A DNA stretch of 64,000 bases, from NCBI GenBank assembly GCA_030426665.1, contig JAUHYD010000003.1, positions 124,001 to 188,000 of the forward strand. Reading direction: 5' to 3'. The stretch comes from Bacteroidia bacterium (lineage in GTDB: Bacteria > Bacteroidota > Bacteroidia > Chitinophagales > Chitinophagaceae). This document shows, one piece after another, positions 36,277 through 45,599 of the stretch; the first letter of the stretch is position 1, and every line of letters starts with the position of its first letter. The notes beneath the pieces are model-generated. The model saw only the letters and a list, made by a program, of their open reading frames with translations. It did no database searches and was not told the DNA's origin. A program made the translations under genes and the position numbers.

Positions 36277-36840
36277 ATGGGTCGTCCGGTACAGTATAAT
36301 GAGAAGATAAAGATGGTGGAGATGCCCGAAGGGTACTCCGGTGAAGGATTTCATGCAACATCATTTGACAAAGTAGTAGGCTTGGCAAGGGCTAACTCTT
36401 TGTGGCCATTACCGTTTGCCACATCTTGTTGCGGCATTGAATTTATGGCAACCATGGGTGCCAACTATGATTTGTCTCGCTTTGGCTCTGAGCGAATGGG
36501 TTTCACTCCCCGCCAGTGCGATATGCTTTTAGTTGCCGGAACCATCGCTAAAAAAATGGGACCTATTTTGCGTCAGGTATACCTACAAATGGCTGAGCCG
36601 AGATGGGTGATTGCCATCGGCGCCTGCGCCAGTAGTGGTGGTATATTCGACTCTTACTCTGTATTGCAGGGAATTGATCAGGTTATTCCAGTCGACGTTT
36701 ACGTTCCGGGTTGCCCACCTCGTCCGGAAGGCATTCTGGATGGTATACTTAAGTTACAAGACATCGTTCACAATGAGAGCCTCAGACGAAGAAATAGTGG
36801 CGTGTATAAAGAGTTGATGGAAAGTTACGGAATACAATAA
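36277..36840 (+). CDS. nuoB: NADH-quinone oxidoreductase subunit B
   Basis: 187 residues. The ligand cysteines of the terminal N2 4Fe-4S cluster are visible: the adjacent pair in ATSCCGIEFMA, then ACASSGG and VPGCPPRPEG. It passes electrons to quinone. The 138-base gap after nuoA is large for this operon but contains no gene or clear terminator. Confidence 0.97.
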   Translation: MGRPVQYNEKIKMVEMPEGYSGEGFHATSFDKVVGLARANSLWPLPFATSCCGIEFMATMGANYDLSRFGSERMGFTPRQCDMLLVAGTIAKKMGPILRQVYLQMAEPRWVIAIGACASSGGIFDSYSVLQGIDQVIPVDVYVPGCPPRPEGILDGILKLQDIVHNESLRRRNSGVYKELMESYGIQ

Positions 36841-36903
36841 ATAATCAATACCAAAGTCAGATGCCTCTAATTTGAGTCGTTTGACTTTGGAATTTTAATA
36901 AAA

Positions 36904-37407
36904 ATGGGACTAACAAACGAAATACTGAAACAAAAGCTTACCGAAAAATTCGGCGATCAGCTCACCAACTGGGAGGAGCCGTATGGAATGCTTACTGTAT
37001 CAGTTCCTGCAGAGATGAACCTTAAGGTGATGCAACATCTGTATGACGATGAGTCATTACGCTTCCGGTTTCTGACCGACCTTACCGGTGTTCATTATCC
37101 TGACAGAAAAGGAGAAGAGCTGTGTGTCGTATATCACCTTCATAATATGTCTGACAATATGCGGATGCGACTGAAAGTGTATGTACCAATAGACAAGCCG
37201 GATGTGTTTACGGCGACCAACCTGTATGCTACTGCAAACTGGATGGAGCGAGAGACTTACGACTTTTTCGGTATCAACTTTGTGGGACACCCAAATCTGA
37301 CCCGTATATTGAATGTTGATGAGATGGACTATTTCCCGATGCGCAAGGAATACCCGATGGAAGACCCGACAAGAAGAGACAAAGACGATGAAATGTTCGG
37401 GAGATAA
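36904..37407 (+). CDS. nuoC: NADH-quinone oxidoreductase subunit C
   Basis: 167 residues. The family core LTDLTGVHYPDRKGEELCVVYHLHNM and the signature ETYDFFGINFVGHPNLTRIL with EYPMEDPTRRD at the end are clear. It is a hydrophilic arm subunit and here is separate from NuoD (fused in E. coli). Start ATG 36904. Confidence 0.95.
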   Translation: MGLTNEILKQKLTEKFGDQLTNWEEPYGMLTVSVPAEMNLKVMQHLYDDESLRFRFLTDLTGVHYPDRKGEELCVVYHLHNMSDNMRMRLKVYVPIDKPDVFTATNLYATANWMERETYDFFGINFVGHPNLTRILNVDEMDYFPMRKEYPMEDPTRRDKDDEMFGR

Positions 37408-37490
37408 CTTCTCCTGCTTTTTGAATAACGAGGCTGACATTATCAGAATAAGTGCAATACAATTGCTCGATAAGAGACAAGGAGGCATAA

Positions 37491-38741
37491 ATGGAACTAC
37501 AAACAAACCAACAACACCACATAAAGCTTTCTGAAGAGTCCCTTCAGAAACAGACGACTACCCTCAATTTGGGACCTACACACCCGGCCACACATGGTGT
37601 ATTTCAGAACATCATGGAGATAGATGGAGAGCGCGTCTTAGAAACCGTGCCGACTATAGGTTATATCCATCGTGCTTTTGAAAAAATAGCAGAACGTCGC
37701 CCTTATTATCAAATAACAACGCTCACCGACCGACTGAACTATTGCTCTGCTCCCATCAACAATATGGGCTGGCACATGACTATTGAGAAGCTTTTGAAAC
37801 TCACGCTCCCTAAGCGTGTTGAGTATCTACGAATTGTTGTAATGGAATTGTCGCGTATAGCTGACCACTTAGTATGTAACTCTGTTATTGCTGTTGATAC
37901 CGGTGCGTTGACTCCCTTTACCTATGTATTTCAGTGGAGAGAGAAAATATATGAAATGTTTGAGGAGGTTTGTGGCTCTCGCCTTACAACCAATATAGGC
38001 AGAGTTGGCGGTTTTGAACGCAATTTCTCCGCAGCATTTTTCGAAAAATTACATGCGTTCATGAAGGACTTCCCGAAAGCAATGAAAGAGTTTGAAGGGC
38101 TGCTCAACCGTAACCGCATTTTTATGGACCGCTGTATAGGAGCAGGACCGATAAGCGCAGAACGAGCACTCAACTATGGATTTACAGGTCCTAATCTACG
38201 TGCTGCAGGTGTAGACTACGATGTGCGGGTCGCACAGCCGTATTCTTCTTACGAAGATTTTGACTTCAAGATTCCTGTAGGTACAACCGGCGATGTTTAC
38301 GACCGCTTCATGGTGAGAAACGGAGAGATATGGGAAAGTATGAGTATCATAGAGCAGGCTATACAGAAGATTGATAAAATAGAAACTGAGCACCCTGAGC
38401 AGAAGGACATATTCTATGCAAAAGATGCCGACAAGTACCACATACCACCCAAAGAAGACGTGTACACCAAAATGGAAGCGCTAATCTGGCACTTCAAAAT
38501 GATAATGGGTGAAATAGACGCACCTCCCGGAGAGGTTTATCATTCTGTAGAAGGAGGAAACGGAGAGGTTGGGTATTACCTGATAAGTGACGGTGGACGC
38601 ACACCATACAGGTTGCACTTCCGCAGACCTTGCTTTATCTACTACCAGGCTTACCCTGAAATAGTGGAAGGAGGATTGCTTAGTGATGCTGTAGTAACAC
38701 TCAGTAGCCTGAACGTAATAGCCGGGGAGTTAGATGCTTAG
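37491..38741 (+). CDS. nuoD: NADH-quinone oxidoreductase subunit D (49 kDa type)
   Basis: 416 residues. LNLGPTHPATHGV, the VETVPTIGYIHRAFEK-type segment and the C-terminal ADAVVTLSSLN-like end with LDA identify it. It forms the quinone pocket with NuoB. A good GGAGG Shine-Dalgarno sequence lies at 37481-37485, rare in this window, suggesting strong initiation after the 83-base gap from nuoC. Confidence 0.97.
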   Translation: MELQTNQQHHIKLSEESLQKQTTTLNLGPTHPATHGVFQNIMEIDGERVLETVPTIGYIHRAFEKIAERRPYYQITTLTDRLNYCSAPINNMGWHMTIEKLLKLTLPKRVEYLRIVVMELSRIADHLVCNSVIAVDTGALTPFTYVFQWREKIYEMFEEVCGSRLTTNIGRVGGFERNFSAAFFEKLHAFMKDFPKAMKEFEGLLNRNRIFMDRCIGAGPISAERALNYGFTGPNLRAAGVDYDVRVAQPYSSYEDFDFKIPVGTTGDVYDRFMVRNGEIWESMSIIEQAIQKIDKIETEHPEQKDIFYAKDADKYHIPPKEDVYTKMEALIWHFKMIMGEIDAPPGEVYHSVEGGNGEVGYYLISDGGRTPYRLHFRRPCFIYYQAYPEIVEGGLLSDAVVTLSSLNVIAGELDA

Positions 38742-38776
38742 GCACTGGTTGAACCACAAATAATTTGAGAATCAAA

Positions 38777-39274
38777 ATGGAAATAAAGTTTTCAGAACAA
38801 AAATTAAAAGAGGTTAATGAGCTAATCTCGCACTACCCGGAAGGGAAGCAGAAAAGCGCATTAATACCACTATTGCATATTGCACAAGGGGAGTTCGGTG
38901 GATGGTTGGATACACCTGTGATGGACTACGTAGCAGAAATCCTGAACATATTGCCGATAGAGGTGTATGAGGTAGCTACCTTTTATACCATGTTCAATAT
39001 GAAACCGGTCGGCAAACACCTCTTAGAAGTGTGCCATACGGGACCTTGTATGCTCAATGGTAGCGACGATATCATAGACTATATCAAAGAAAAACTCGGA
39101 ATTGGCCCCGGAGAAACGACAGCAGACGGCATGTTTACACTTAAACCTGCTGAGTGTCTGGGTGCATGTGGTTATGCGCCAATGATGCAGTTAGGAAAAA
39201 CCTACCGCGAACATCTGACAAAAGAAAAAATTGACAAACTGATTGAAGAATTAAGAACTCAATCAAGCAACTAA
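38777..39274 (+). CDS. nuoE: NADH-quinone oxidoreductase subunit E (24 kDa type)
   Basis: 165 residues from ATG 38777; an upstream TTG at 38765 adds four residues. The 2Fe-2S ligands are in CHTGPCMLNG and CLGACGYAPM. It is part of the NADH-dehydrogenase module with NuoF. Unusually, NuoF does not follow directly: two unrelated genes come between. Confidence 0.95.
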   Translation: MEIKFSEQKLKEVNELISHYPEGKQKSALIPLLHIAQGEFGGWLDTPVMDYVAEILNILPIEVYEVATFYTMFNMKPVGKHLLEVCHTGPCMLNGSDDIIDYIKEKLGIGPGETTADGMFTLKPAECLGACGYAPMMQLGKTYREHLTKEKIDKLIEELRTQSSN

Positions 39275-39277
39275 TAT

Positions 39278-39682
39278 ATGGCATACGACCTCTCTCTTGA
39301 ATTTCACCTGTCAACCACCCCACAAAGGGTGATGCAGCTCCTTACGGATGCTGCACTGATAAGGAGATGGAGCGGAGGGGATGCCATTTTCGAAAATAAA
39401 GAGAACGGAACATTTTCCATGTTTGACGGCTGGGCTACGGGAAACGTATTGAAGGTTACTGATACAGAACTGTCGTATACATGGATAACTACTGACTGGC
39501 CGGAAGGCACTGAGCCTACCGAGGTTCACTATATGTTGAAGAAAAAAGATGGCGGTACGAGTGTGAGTGTCCATCATAATAACTTTGCAGACGAAGACGA
39601 AATGAATAGTCATAAGAATGGTTGGAGCGATTACTTCTTTGAACCGTTGGAAGACTATATCATGATTTTTGAAAAAAACTGA
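39278..39682 (+). CDS. SRPBCC/START-like (AHSA1-type) small protein
   Basis: 134 residues. LEFHLSTTPQRVMQLLTDAALIRRWSGG at the start and the later TGNVLKVTDTELSYTWI, plus the C-terminal helix with W near GWSDYFFEPLEDYI, follow the SRPBCC (helix-grip) plan. Such proteins bind small hydrophobic ligands or act as co-chaperones. It starts three bases after nuoE stops and overlaps the next gene, so it is co-transcribed with complex I. It may help assembly or be a passenger. Confidence 0.75.
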   Translation: MAYDLSLEFHLSTTPQRVMQLLTDAALIRRWSGGDAIFENKENGTFSMFDGWATGNVLKVTDTELSYTWITTDWPEGTEPTEVHYMLKKKDGGTSVSVHHNNFADEDEMNSHKNGWSDYFFEPLEDYIMIFEKN

Positions 39683-40116
39683 TGCGGTATTTGTTAACCA
39701 TATTATCCCTGCTATTCTGTGCAACATTGTTTGCGCAGCAGCCGGACTATGGTAGTATCATCCATGCCGTAGCCGATTTCGATAAATCGCTCGAAACTAA
39801 AGACACCGTAGCACTTAAGTGGCTTATGAGCGACAAGTTGCAGTATGGTCATTCTAATGGATGGGTGGAATCGAAACAAGAGGTCGTAGAAGACCTCTTC
39901 AATGGAAAACTGACTTATAAAAAAATTAAGGCTGACGACCAGACCGTTAAAACAGATGGAAAGGTAGCCGCAGTAAGAAATACAGTAAGTATCGACGTTC
40001 TGTTTAATGGTAAGTCCATGAACTTCAAGCTGAAGGTGTTACAAATTTGGCTATGGGAGAATAACCATTGGGTTTTATTTGCAAGGCAGAGCGTACAAGC
40101 GGGAAAAGAAAAATAA
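39682..40116 (+). CDS. Exported NTF2-like (DUF4440-type) protein
   Basis: 144 residues with a signal peptide (MRYLLTILSLLFCATLFAQ). The mature domain (DFDKSLETKDTVALKWLMSDKL ... WLWENNHWVLFARQSVQA) has the NTF2/SnoaL cone fold pattern. It is periplasmic; the ligand is unknown. It overlaps the preceding gene (TGATG) and precedes nuoF by 63 bases. It is the second non-nuo gene in this gap. Confidence 0.75.
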   Translation: MRYLLTILSLLFCATLFAQQPDYGSIIHAVADFDKSLETKDTVALKWLMSDKLQYGHSNGWVESKQEVVEDLFNGKLTYKKIKADDQTVKTDGKVAAVRNTVSIDVLFNGKSMNFKLKVLQIWLWENNHWVLFARQSVQAGKEK

Positions 40117-40179
40117 TTTTATACACAACATTTGGGTGTCGGACTATCAGACGCTATTTGTTGTTTTTTGGTTTTGAAA

Positions 40180-41535
40180 ATGGCTAGAAAACTTTTATTA
40201 GAAAACGACCACATAGAAGGTATCCGGTATTACGACACTTATCGTAAAAACGGAGGGTATCGTGCTGCCGAAAAGGCATTGAAGATGACACCTGAGGAGA
40301 TTGTGGAAGAGGTAAAGAAAAGCGGACTCAGAGGACGAGGAGGAGCCGGTTTCCCAACTGGATTGAAGTGGAGTTTCCTCGCAAAACCTGATGGTGTACC
40401 ACGCCACCTGGTGTGTAATGCCGATGAGTCTGAACCCGGTACGTTCAAGGATCGGTACCTGATGGAGTTTCATCCGCACCTGTTTATCGAAGGGTTGCTG
40501 ATTAGCAGTTTTGCTCTTGGGAGCAATACTACCTATGTATATATCAGAGGTGAATATGCTTGGATTCCCGATATTCTGGAACAGGCAATAGCTGAAGCTA
40601 AAAACAATGGCTGGCTTGGAAAAAACATATTGGGCACCGGATTTGATTGCGAAATCTATGTACATCGCGGAGCCGGAGCATATATCTGCGGAGAAGAAAC
40701 AGCGCTGATAGAATCGTTGGAAGGAAAGCGTGGTAACCCACGAATGAAACCACCGTTCCCTGCTGTACAGGGTGTGTGGATGCGTCCGACAGTGGTAAAC
40801 AATGTAGAAACACTGGCTGCGGTAGTACCAATAATAAACATTGGTGGAGAAGAGTATGCTAAAATTGGTGTTGGCAGATCTACAGGGACAAAGCTTTTGT
40901 CTGTTTGCGGAAACGTGAACAAGCCAGGTGTTTATGAAATAGATATGACCTGCTCTGTAGAGGAGTTTATATACAGCGACGAATATTGCGGAGGTATAGC
41001 TAACGGTCGTAAGCTGAAAGCTTGCATCCCCGGAGGGTCTTCTGTACCGATACTGCCAGCCAACCTGCTGCTCAAAACTGCAAAAGGCGAAACACGATAT
41101 ATGAACTACGAAAGCCTGAATGATGGTGGGTTCATTACCGGCAGTATGATGGGCTCCGGAGGATTCATTGTTCTGGACGACAACCAATGTGTTGTGCGTC
41201 ATACCATGACGCTGGCAAGGTTTTACAACCATGAGAGTTGCGGACAGTGCAGTCCGTGTAGAGAAGGCACCGGCTGGATGTATAAAATCCTGAAAAACAT
41301 AGAAACAGGGAAAGGAAAAATGAGTGATATCGATTTGCTTTGGGATATCCAGCGCAAAATTGACGGTAATACTATATGCCCGCTCGGAGAGGCAGCAGCG
41401 TGGCCTGTGGCCGCAGCTATTCGTCACTTCCGTGATGAATTTGAGTGGCATGTTACTAACCCTGAAGAATCTCAAAATCGTAACTTCGGACTGGCACATT
41501 ATGCCGACCCGATTCATGTACCGGCAGGTGCGTAA
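40180..41535 (+). CDS. nuoF: NADH-quinone oxidoreductase subunit F (51 kDa type)
   Basis: 451 residues from ATG 40180; an earlier in-frame start at 40132 adds an unlikely tail. The FMN/NADH site GLRGRGGAGFPTGLKW, the NAD pocket GAGAYICGEETAL and the 4Fe-4S ligands ESCGQCSPCREGTG with a later CPLGEAAAWPV are intact. It oxidises NADH and passes electrons through FMN to Fe-S clusters. Confidence 0.97.
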   Translation: MARKLLLENDHIEGIRYYDTYRKNGGYRAAEKALKMTPEEIVEEVKKSGLRGRGGAGFPTGLKWSFLAKPDGVPRHLVCNADESEPGTFKDRYLMEFHPHLFIEGLLISSFALGSNTTYVYIRGEYAWIPDILEQAIAEAKNNGWLGKNILGTGFDCEIYVHRGAGAYICGEETALIESLEGKRGNPRMKPPFPAVQGVWMRPTVVNNVETLAAVVPIINIGGEEYAKIGVGRSTGTKLLSVCGNVNKPGVYEIDMTCSVEEFIYSDEYCGGIANGRKLKACIPGGSSVPILPANLLLKTAKGETRYMNYESLNDGGFITGSMMGSGGFIVLDDNQCVVRHTMTLARFYNHESCGQCSPCREGTGWMYKILKNIETGKGKMSDIDLLWDIQRKIDGNTICPLGEAAAWPVAAAIRHFRDEFEWHVTNPEESQNRNFGLAHYADPIHVPAGA

Positions 41536-41557
41536 AATAACTTTAGAACTATAGAAG

Positions 41558-42646
41558 ATGTCTGAAACACCAAATTTTAAAGTAACGATTGATAATGTGA
41601 GCATAGAAGTGCCGGCAGGTACTACTATTCTCAATGCTGCCCGGCAAATAGGCGGCGACATCACGCCGCCTGCTATGTGCTACTACAGCAAGCTTAAGAA
41701 CAGCGGCGGTAAGTGCCGTACATGCCTGGTAGAGGTTAGCAAAGGGTCAGAAAAAGACCCTCGTCCCATGCCAAAGTTGATGGCAAGCTGCCGCACGACG
41801 GTAATGGACGGCATGGAAGTAAAGAATATTACCTCTGAAAGAGTACTGGAAGCGAGAAAAGGAGTAGTGGAGTTTTTATTACTCAATCATCCGCTGGACT
41901 GCCCGGTATGCGATCAGGCCGGCGAATGTGACCTCCAAAACCTGAGCTACGAACACGGTACCGAAGGTACTCGTTACGAGTTTAAGCGTCGTACGTTCGA
42001 AAAAGAAGATATCGGGCCATACATCTCGCTGCACATGAACCGATGCATTATGTGTTTCCGCTGCGTTTATGTTGCTGACCAACTTACAGACACCAGAGAG
42101 CACGGCATTCTGGAGCGAGGCGATCACGCTCAGATAAGTACCATGCTCGGGAAAGCATTGGAACATGACTATATTGGTAACGTTATTGACGTCTGTCCGG
42201 TAGGAGCACTCACCGACAAGACATTCCGCTTCAAAAACCGTGTTTGGTTCACCAAACCATTGGATGCACATAGAGATTGTCCTACTTGTAGTGGAAAAGC
42301 CAGATTGTGGATGCGCGGTGACGAGGTGTTCAGAGTTACTGCTCGTAAAGACAAATGGGGAGAGGTAGAAGAATGGATTTGTAATGACTGCAGGTTCCAC
42401 AAAAAAGATGCGAAAGACTGGGTAGTGGAAGGTCCTTCTATTATTCCTCGCAGTAGTGTGATTGCGCAGGGGCATTATGCCGGTAATGTGGGCACCACAC
42501 CAAGCCCGATACTAATTGATAAAGTTATCGGCAAGGAGCCTAAGTTTACGCTGGAAATTCATAACATAAGTGATGTAAATAAACCGGAAATTGATTTGTC
42601 AAAAATTGAGGGTCCTGCACATTCAGACGATTTTAATAAGAAGTAA
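41558..42646 (+). CDS. nuoG: NADH-quinone oxidoreductase subunit G, short form
   Basis: 362 residues, against roughly 900 in E. coli. It has the 2Fe-2S ferredoxin domain (CYYSKLKNSGGKCRTC... CRTT), the His-Cys cluster region (CPVCDQAGECDLQ), and a 4Fe-4S set (CIMCFRC with CPVG), then a C-terminal segment with CPTCSGKARLWM and CNDCRFH. The large molybdopterin-like domain is absent, which is usual for Bacteroidota NuoG. It carries electrons from NuoF towards NuoI. Confidence 0.95.
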   Translation: MSETPNFKVTIDNVSIEVPAGTTILNAARQIGGDITPPAMCYYSKLKNSGGKCRTCLVEVSKGSEKDPRPMPKLMASCRTTVMDGMEVKNITSERVLEARKGVVEFLLLNHPLDCPVCDQAGECDLQNLSYEHGTEGTRYEFKRRTFEKEDIGPYISLHMNRCIMCFRCVYVADQLTDTREHGILERGDHAQISTMLGKALEHDYIGNVIDVCPVGALTDKTFRFKNRVWFTKPLDAHRDCPTCSGKARLWMRGDEVFRVTARKDKWGEVEEWICNDCRFHKKDAKDWVVEGPSIIPRSSVIAQGHYAGNVGTTPSPILIDKVIGKEPKFTLEIHNISDVNKPEIDLSKIEGPAHSDDFNKK

Positions 42647-42740
42647 CATACATCAGTGATTTAGTTTAATATTTGAAAAGTAACACTAAACACTGAATTG
42701 ATTAAAAACTTTTAACTAACTAAACTACTTTTGCGTCACC

Positions 42741-43823
42741 ATGCTGTTATTACAAGTTGACACAGCGCTTATCATAGAAAAAGTGATACTCATTTCTGTT
42801 ATCCTGATGGGTTCACTTGGCATTGCAATGTATGCTACCTGGGGAGAGCGCAAGGTAGCCGCCATTATGCAGGACCGTGTCGGGCCCAACAGGGCCGGTC
42901 CTATGGGGTTGCTGCAGCCATTAGCCGACGGGCTTAAACTCTTCTTTAAAGAAGAGATTATTCCTGACCGCTCTACCCGATTTATATTTATTCTTGGCCC
43001 CTGCCTGGCAATGCTCACCGCATTGATGACCAGTGCGGTACTACCGTGGGCGCCCGACTTTGTGATGGAGAGTGGTCACCGTGTTGAATTTCAGGTTGCA
43101 GATATTAATATCGGCATCCTGTTCGTATTTGGGGTGGTAAGTCTGGGTATTTATGGAATAATGCTCGGAGGGTGGGCATCCAACAACAAATTCTCTCTGC
43201 TTAGTAGTATTCGTGCCGCTTCTCAGGCTATATCTTATGAATTGGCAATGGGTATCAGCCTTATTGCATTGCTCATGATGACCGGCTCTCTTAGTTTAAG
43301 GGACATCGTTGAACAACAGCACGGCTTCTGGGGCGACGGATATTTCACCTGGAACTTTTTCAAACAACCTGTAGGGTTTATCATTTTCCTAACCTGTTCG
43401 TTCGCCGAACTCAACCGCGCACCTTTTGACTTGCCGGAATGTGAGAGTGAGCTGAACATGGGATACCACCAGGAATACTCCTCAATGAAACTCGGGTTTT
43501 ATTTGTTTGCAGAATATATTAATCTGTTTATAAGTTCAGCGATACTCATTACACTTTACTTTGGCGGATATAATTTCCCGTTCATGGATCAGGTGGCAAC
43601 AGCTGTAAACCCACTTTTGTTCAGTATTATCTGCATGTTGGTACTCATTACAAAAGTTGTAGGCATGATATTGTTTTTTATGGCTGTGAGATGGACGCTT
43701 CCACGTTTCAGGTACGACCAACTGATGAATCTGGGCTGGAAAACATTAATACCATTGGCTCTGGCAAATATGCTGGTAACCGGTGTTTTGATACTGTGGG
43801 TTTTTAAAGGGCATGGACATTAA
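42741..43823 (+). CDS. nuoH: NADH-quinone oxidoreductase subunit H
   Basis: 360 residues, eight or more membrane helices. The landmark ERKVAAIMQDRVGPNRAGPMGLLQPLADGLKL and the later FAELNRAPFDLPECESELNMGYH, with conserved Glu residues lining the quinone channel, are clear. It joins the hydrophilic arm to the membrane arm. A toxin-antitoxin pair follows before nuoI. Confidence 0.97.
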   Translation: MLLLQVDTALIIEKVILISVILMGSLGIAMYATWGERKVAAIMQDRVGPNRAGPMGLLQPLADGLKLFFKEEIIPDRSTRFIFILGPCLAMLTALMTSAVLPWAPDFVMESGHRVEFQVADINIGILFVFGVVSLGIYGIMLGGWASNNKFSLLSSIRAASQAISYELAMGISLIALLMMTGSLSLRDIVEQQHGFWGDGYFTWNFFKQPVGFIIFLTCSFAELNRAPFDLPECESELNMGYHQEYSSMKLGFYLFAEYINLFISSAILITLYFGGYNFPFMDQVATAVNPLLFSIICMLVLITKVVGMILFFMAVRWTLPRFRYDQLMNLGWKTLIPLALANMLVTGVLILWVFKGHGH

Positions 43824-43851
43824 AGGTTAGTAACAAACTTAGAAAACTGAA

Positions 43852-44148
43852 TTGTTGACCGTAAAACAAATAAAGGATACTGTAACCGACTATTTTAAAG
43901 ATAAGCCGGTGAAAAGAGTATATTTGTTCGGGTCGTATGCGCGCGGAGATGCAAACGAAGAAAGTGATATAGATGTATTGTTTTCATTAGTTGAAAACAC
44001 TAGAATAAATTATTTTGGATTGGCTCAATACCTGGTAGACCTTGAAGAGAAGCTAGCTAATAAGGTCGATTTGGTTGAGGAGGAGCAAATTTATCCTAAA
44101 CTGAAAAAGTATATCGATAGAGATAAAATCTTGCTATTTTCAAAATAA
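43852..44148 (+). CDS. MNT-type nucleotidyltransferase antitoxin (MntA-like)
   Basis: 98 residues with a TTG start at 43852 (a second TTG follows at 43855). The minimal nucleotidyltransferase motif is complete: YLFGSYARGDANEESDIDVLF with Gly27-Ser28 and the Asp39/Asp41 pair. In HEPN-MNT pairs this protein adenylylates and blocks the HEPN toxin. It lies 28 bases after nuoH and 2 bases before its HEPN partner. It is inserted in a respiratory operon, an unusual place. Confidence 0.85.
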   Translation: MLTVKQIKDTVTDYFKDKPVKRVYLFGSYARGDANEESDIDVLFSLVENTRINYFGLAQYLVDLEEKLANKVDLVEEEQIYPKLKKYIDRDKILLFSK

Positions 44149-44150
44149 TC

Positions 44151-44522
44151 ATGGGCATAGTAAAAGATGATACTATATACTTGGAAAGAATTGTGGAGTC
44201 TATTAATCTGATTTCAAAATTTATTAGTGATGTAGATGAGGATGGCTTTTTAAGAAACAGAATGATGCGGGATGCTTGCCTGATGCAGTTATTGGTAATC
44301 GGCGAAAATGGCGGGAAAGTGTCAGATAAGAATAAAGTGAGATTTAAGGAGGTGGAATGGCAATTGATGAAGGCTGCGAGAAATTTTTATGCACACGCAT
44401 ATGACAATACAGATTGGATAAGAGTTTGGGACACAATAGTAACTGTATTACCTACTCTTAAACCCAAAATTGAACATATTATAGAAGTTCTGGAAAAAGA
44501 AAATAATGCAAAAACTGACTGA
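44151..44522 (+). CDS. HEPN toxin, HepT-like RNase
   Basis: 123 residues, all-helical. The catalytic R-x4-H-x-Y motif is present: Arg77, His82 and Tyr84 in KAARNFYAHAYDN. HepT proteins cut RNA and are neutralised by the MNT partner, encoded directly before. The last 17 bases of this gene contain the start of nuoI, so toxin and nuoI are translationally linked. The N-terminus (IVKDDTIYLERIVESINLI) fits family HepT. Confidence 0.85.
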   Translation: MGIVKDDTIYLERIVESINLISKFISDVDEDGFLRNRMMRDACLMQLLVIGENGGKVSDKNKVRFKEVEWQLMKAARNFYAHAYDNTDWIRVWDTIVTVLPTLKPKIEHIIEVLEKENNAKTD

Positions 44523-45015
44523 TAAAGCTGTAGAGATAGACCGGAGTCCGATGACATTTTCGGAACGTGCCTACCTGCCCGCAATAGCAAAAGGGTTGGG
44601 AACGACAATCGGTCACATATTTAAGAAAAAAGCTACTGTTCGCTACCCCGAACAAAAAAGACCATTCAGCCCGGTGTTTCGTGGATTGCATATCCTGAAT
44701 CGCGACGAAAATGGTGCGGAGCGTTGTACTGCTTGTGGATTATGCGCATTAGCATGTCCGGCAGAAGCGATCACAATGGAAGCAGCAGAGCGGAAACCCG
44801 GAGAAGAAAACCTTTACAGGGAAGAAAAATATGCAGCAAAATATGAAATTAATATGTTGCGTTGTATATTTTGCGGGTATTGCGAAGAAGCTTGTCCTAA
44901 AGATGCTGTTTATCTGACGGAAACGGTGATGCCGACTAACTATAACAGAGAGGCTTTTATTTACAAAAAAGAAGACCTGCTCATCGCTAACCCAAAAAAC
45001 AAGGAAAGTAAATAA
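44506..45015 (+). CDS. nuoI: NADH-quinone oxidoreductase subunit I
   Basis: 169 residues. Two ferredoxin motifs, CTACGLCALACPAEAI and CIFCGYCEEACPKDAV, bind the two 4Fe-4S clusters that carry electrons to NuoB. The ATG at 44506 lies inside the HEPN toxin gene. The N-terminal ~20 residues precede the usual family start (MTFSERAYLPAIAKGLG), so a later start is conceivable but no other ATG suits: the next Met, in SPMTFSE, is at 44551. Confidence 0.93.
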   Translation: MQKLTDKAVEIDRSPMTFSERAYLPAIAKGLGTTIGHIFKKKATVRYPEQKRPFSPVFRGLHILNRDENGAERCTACGLCALACPAEAITMEAAERKPGEENLYREEKYAAKYEINMLRCIFCGYCEEACPKDAVYLTETVMPTNYNREAFIYKKEDLLIANPKNKESK

Positions 45016-45017
45016 AT

Positions 45018-45539
45018 ATGAGCATCTACGATATACTATTTTGGGTACTTTCTGTTATGTCTGTTGGTTGCGCCTTGGGTGTTATACTCAGTCGCAACCC
45101 TGTGAACAGTGTAATGTTTCTCATACTTACGTTCTTTTCTATTTCCGGACACTACATTCTGATGAATGCACAGTTTCTGGCAATCGTTAACATCATTGTT
45201 TACGCGGGTGCCATCATGGTACTATTCCTTTTTGTTATTATGCTCATGAATCTCAATGCCGATGTAGAGCCACAAAAAGGTCAATTAGTACAGTTCGCAG
45301 GGGTTATTTCCGGTGGAGTCTTGTTTTTAGTACTTCTGGCTGGTATCAAAACGGCGTCTCCTGTTGCGATAGACAAAGCTTCAATAGACATCGGTTTGAT
45401 ATCAAACCTTGGAAAGGTATTATTCAAAGATTATGTATTGCCATTTGAAATAAGTAGTGTTTTGTTCTTAAGCGCAATGATAGGTGCTGTTGTAATCGGG
45501 AAGAAGGAAGACACGGCACCAAATACGGAAGAACAGTAA
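45018..45539 (+). CDS. nuoJ: NADH-quinone oxidoreductase subunit J
   Basis: 173 residues, five membrane helices, with SRNPVNSVMFLILTFFSISG and YAGAIMVLFLFVIMLMN, typical of NuoJ. A membrane-arm subunit. It starts two bases after nuoI stops. Confidence 0.95.
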   Translation: MSIYDILFWVLSVMSVGCALGVILSRNPVNSVMFLILTFFSISGHYILMNAQFLAIVNIIVYAGAIMVLFLFVIMLMNLNADVEPQKGQLVQFAGVISGGVLFLVLLAGIKTASPVAIDKASIDIGLISNLGKVLFKDYVLPFEISSVLFLSAMIGAVVIGKKEDTAPNTEEQ

Positions 45540-45599
45540 ATACACTTTATGTGCATTGAATAAAGAGCTTTAAAATTATAATTATTTTATTTTGACGAT

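Noticed and set aside
40198-41664. 488-codon open frame on the minus strand across nuoF
   Set aside because: It is antisense to nuoF, which has all its cofactor motifs; the translation shows no recognisable domains and is rich in Cys/Ser from the opposite frame.
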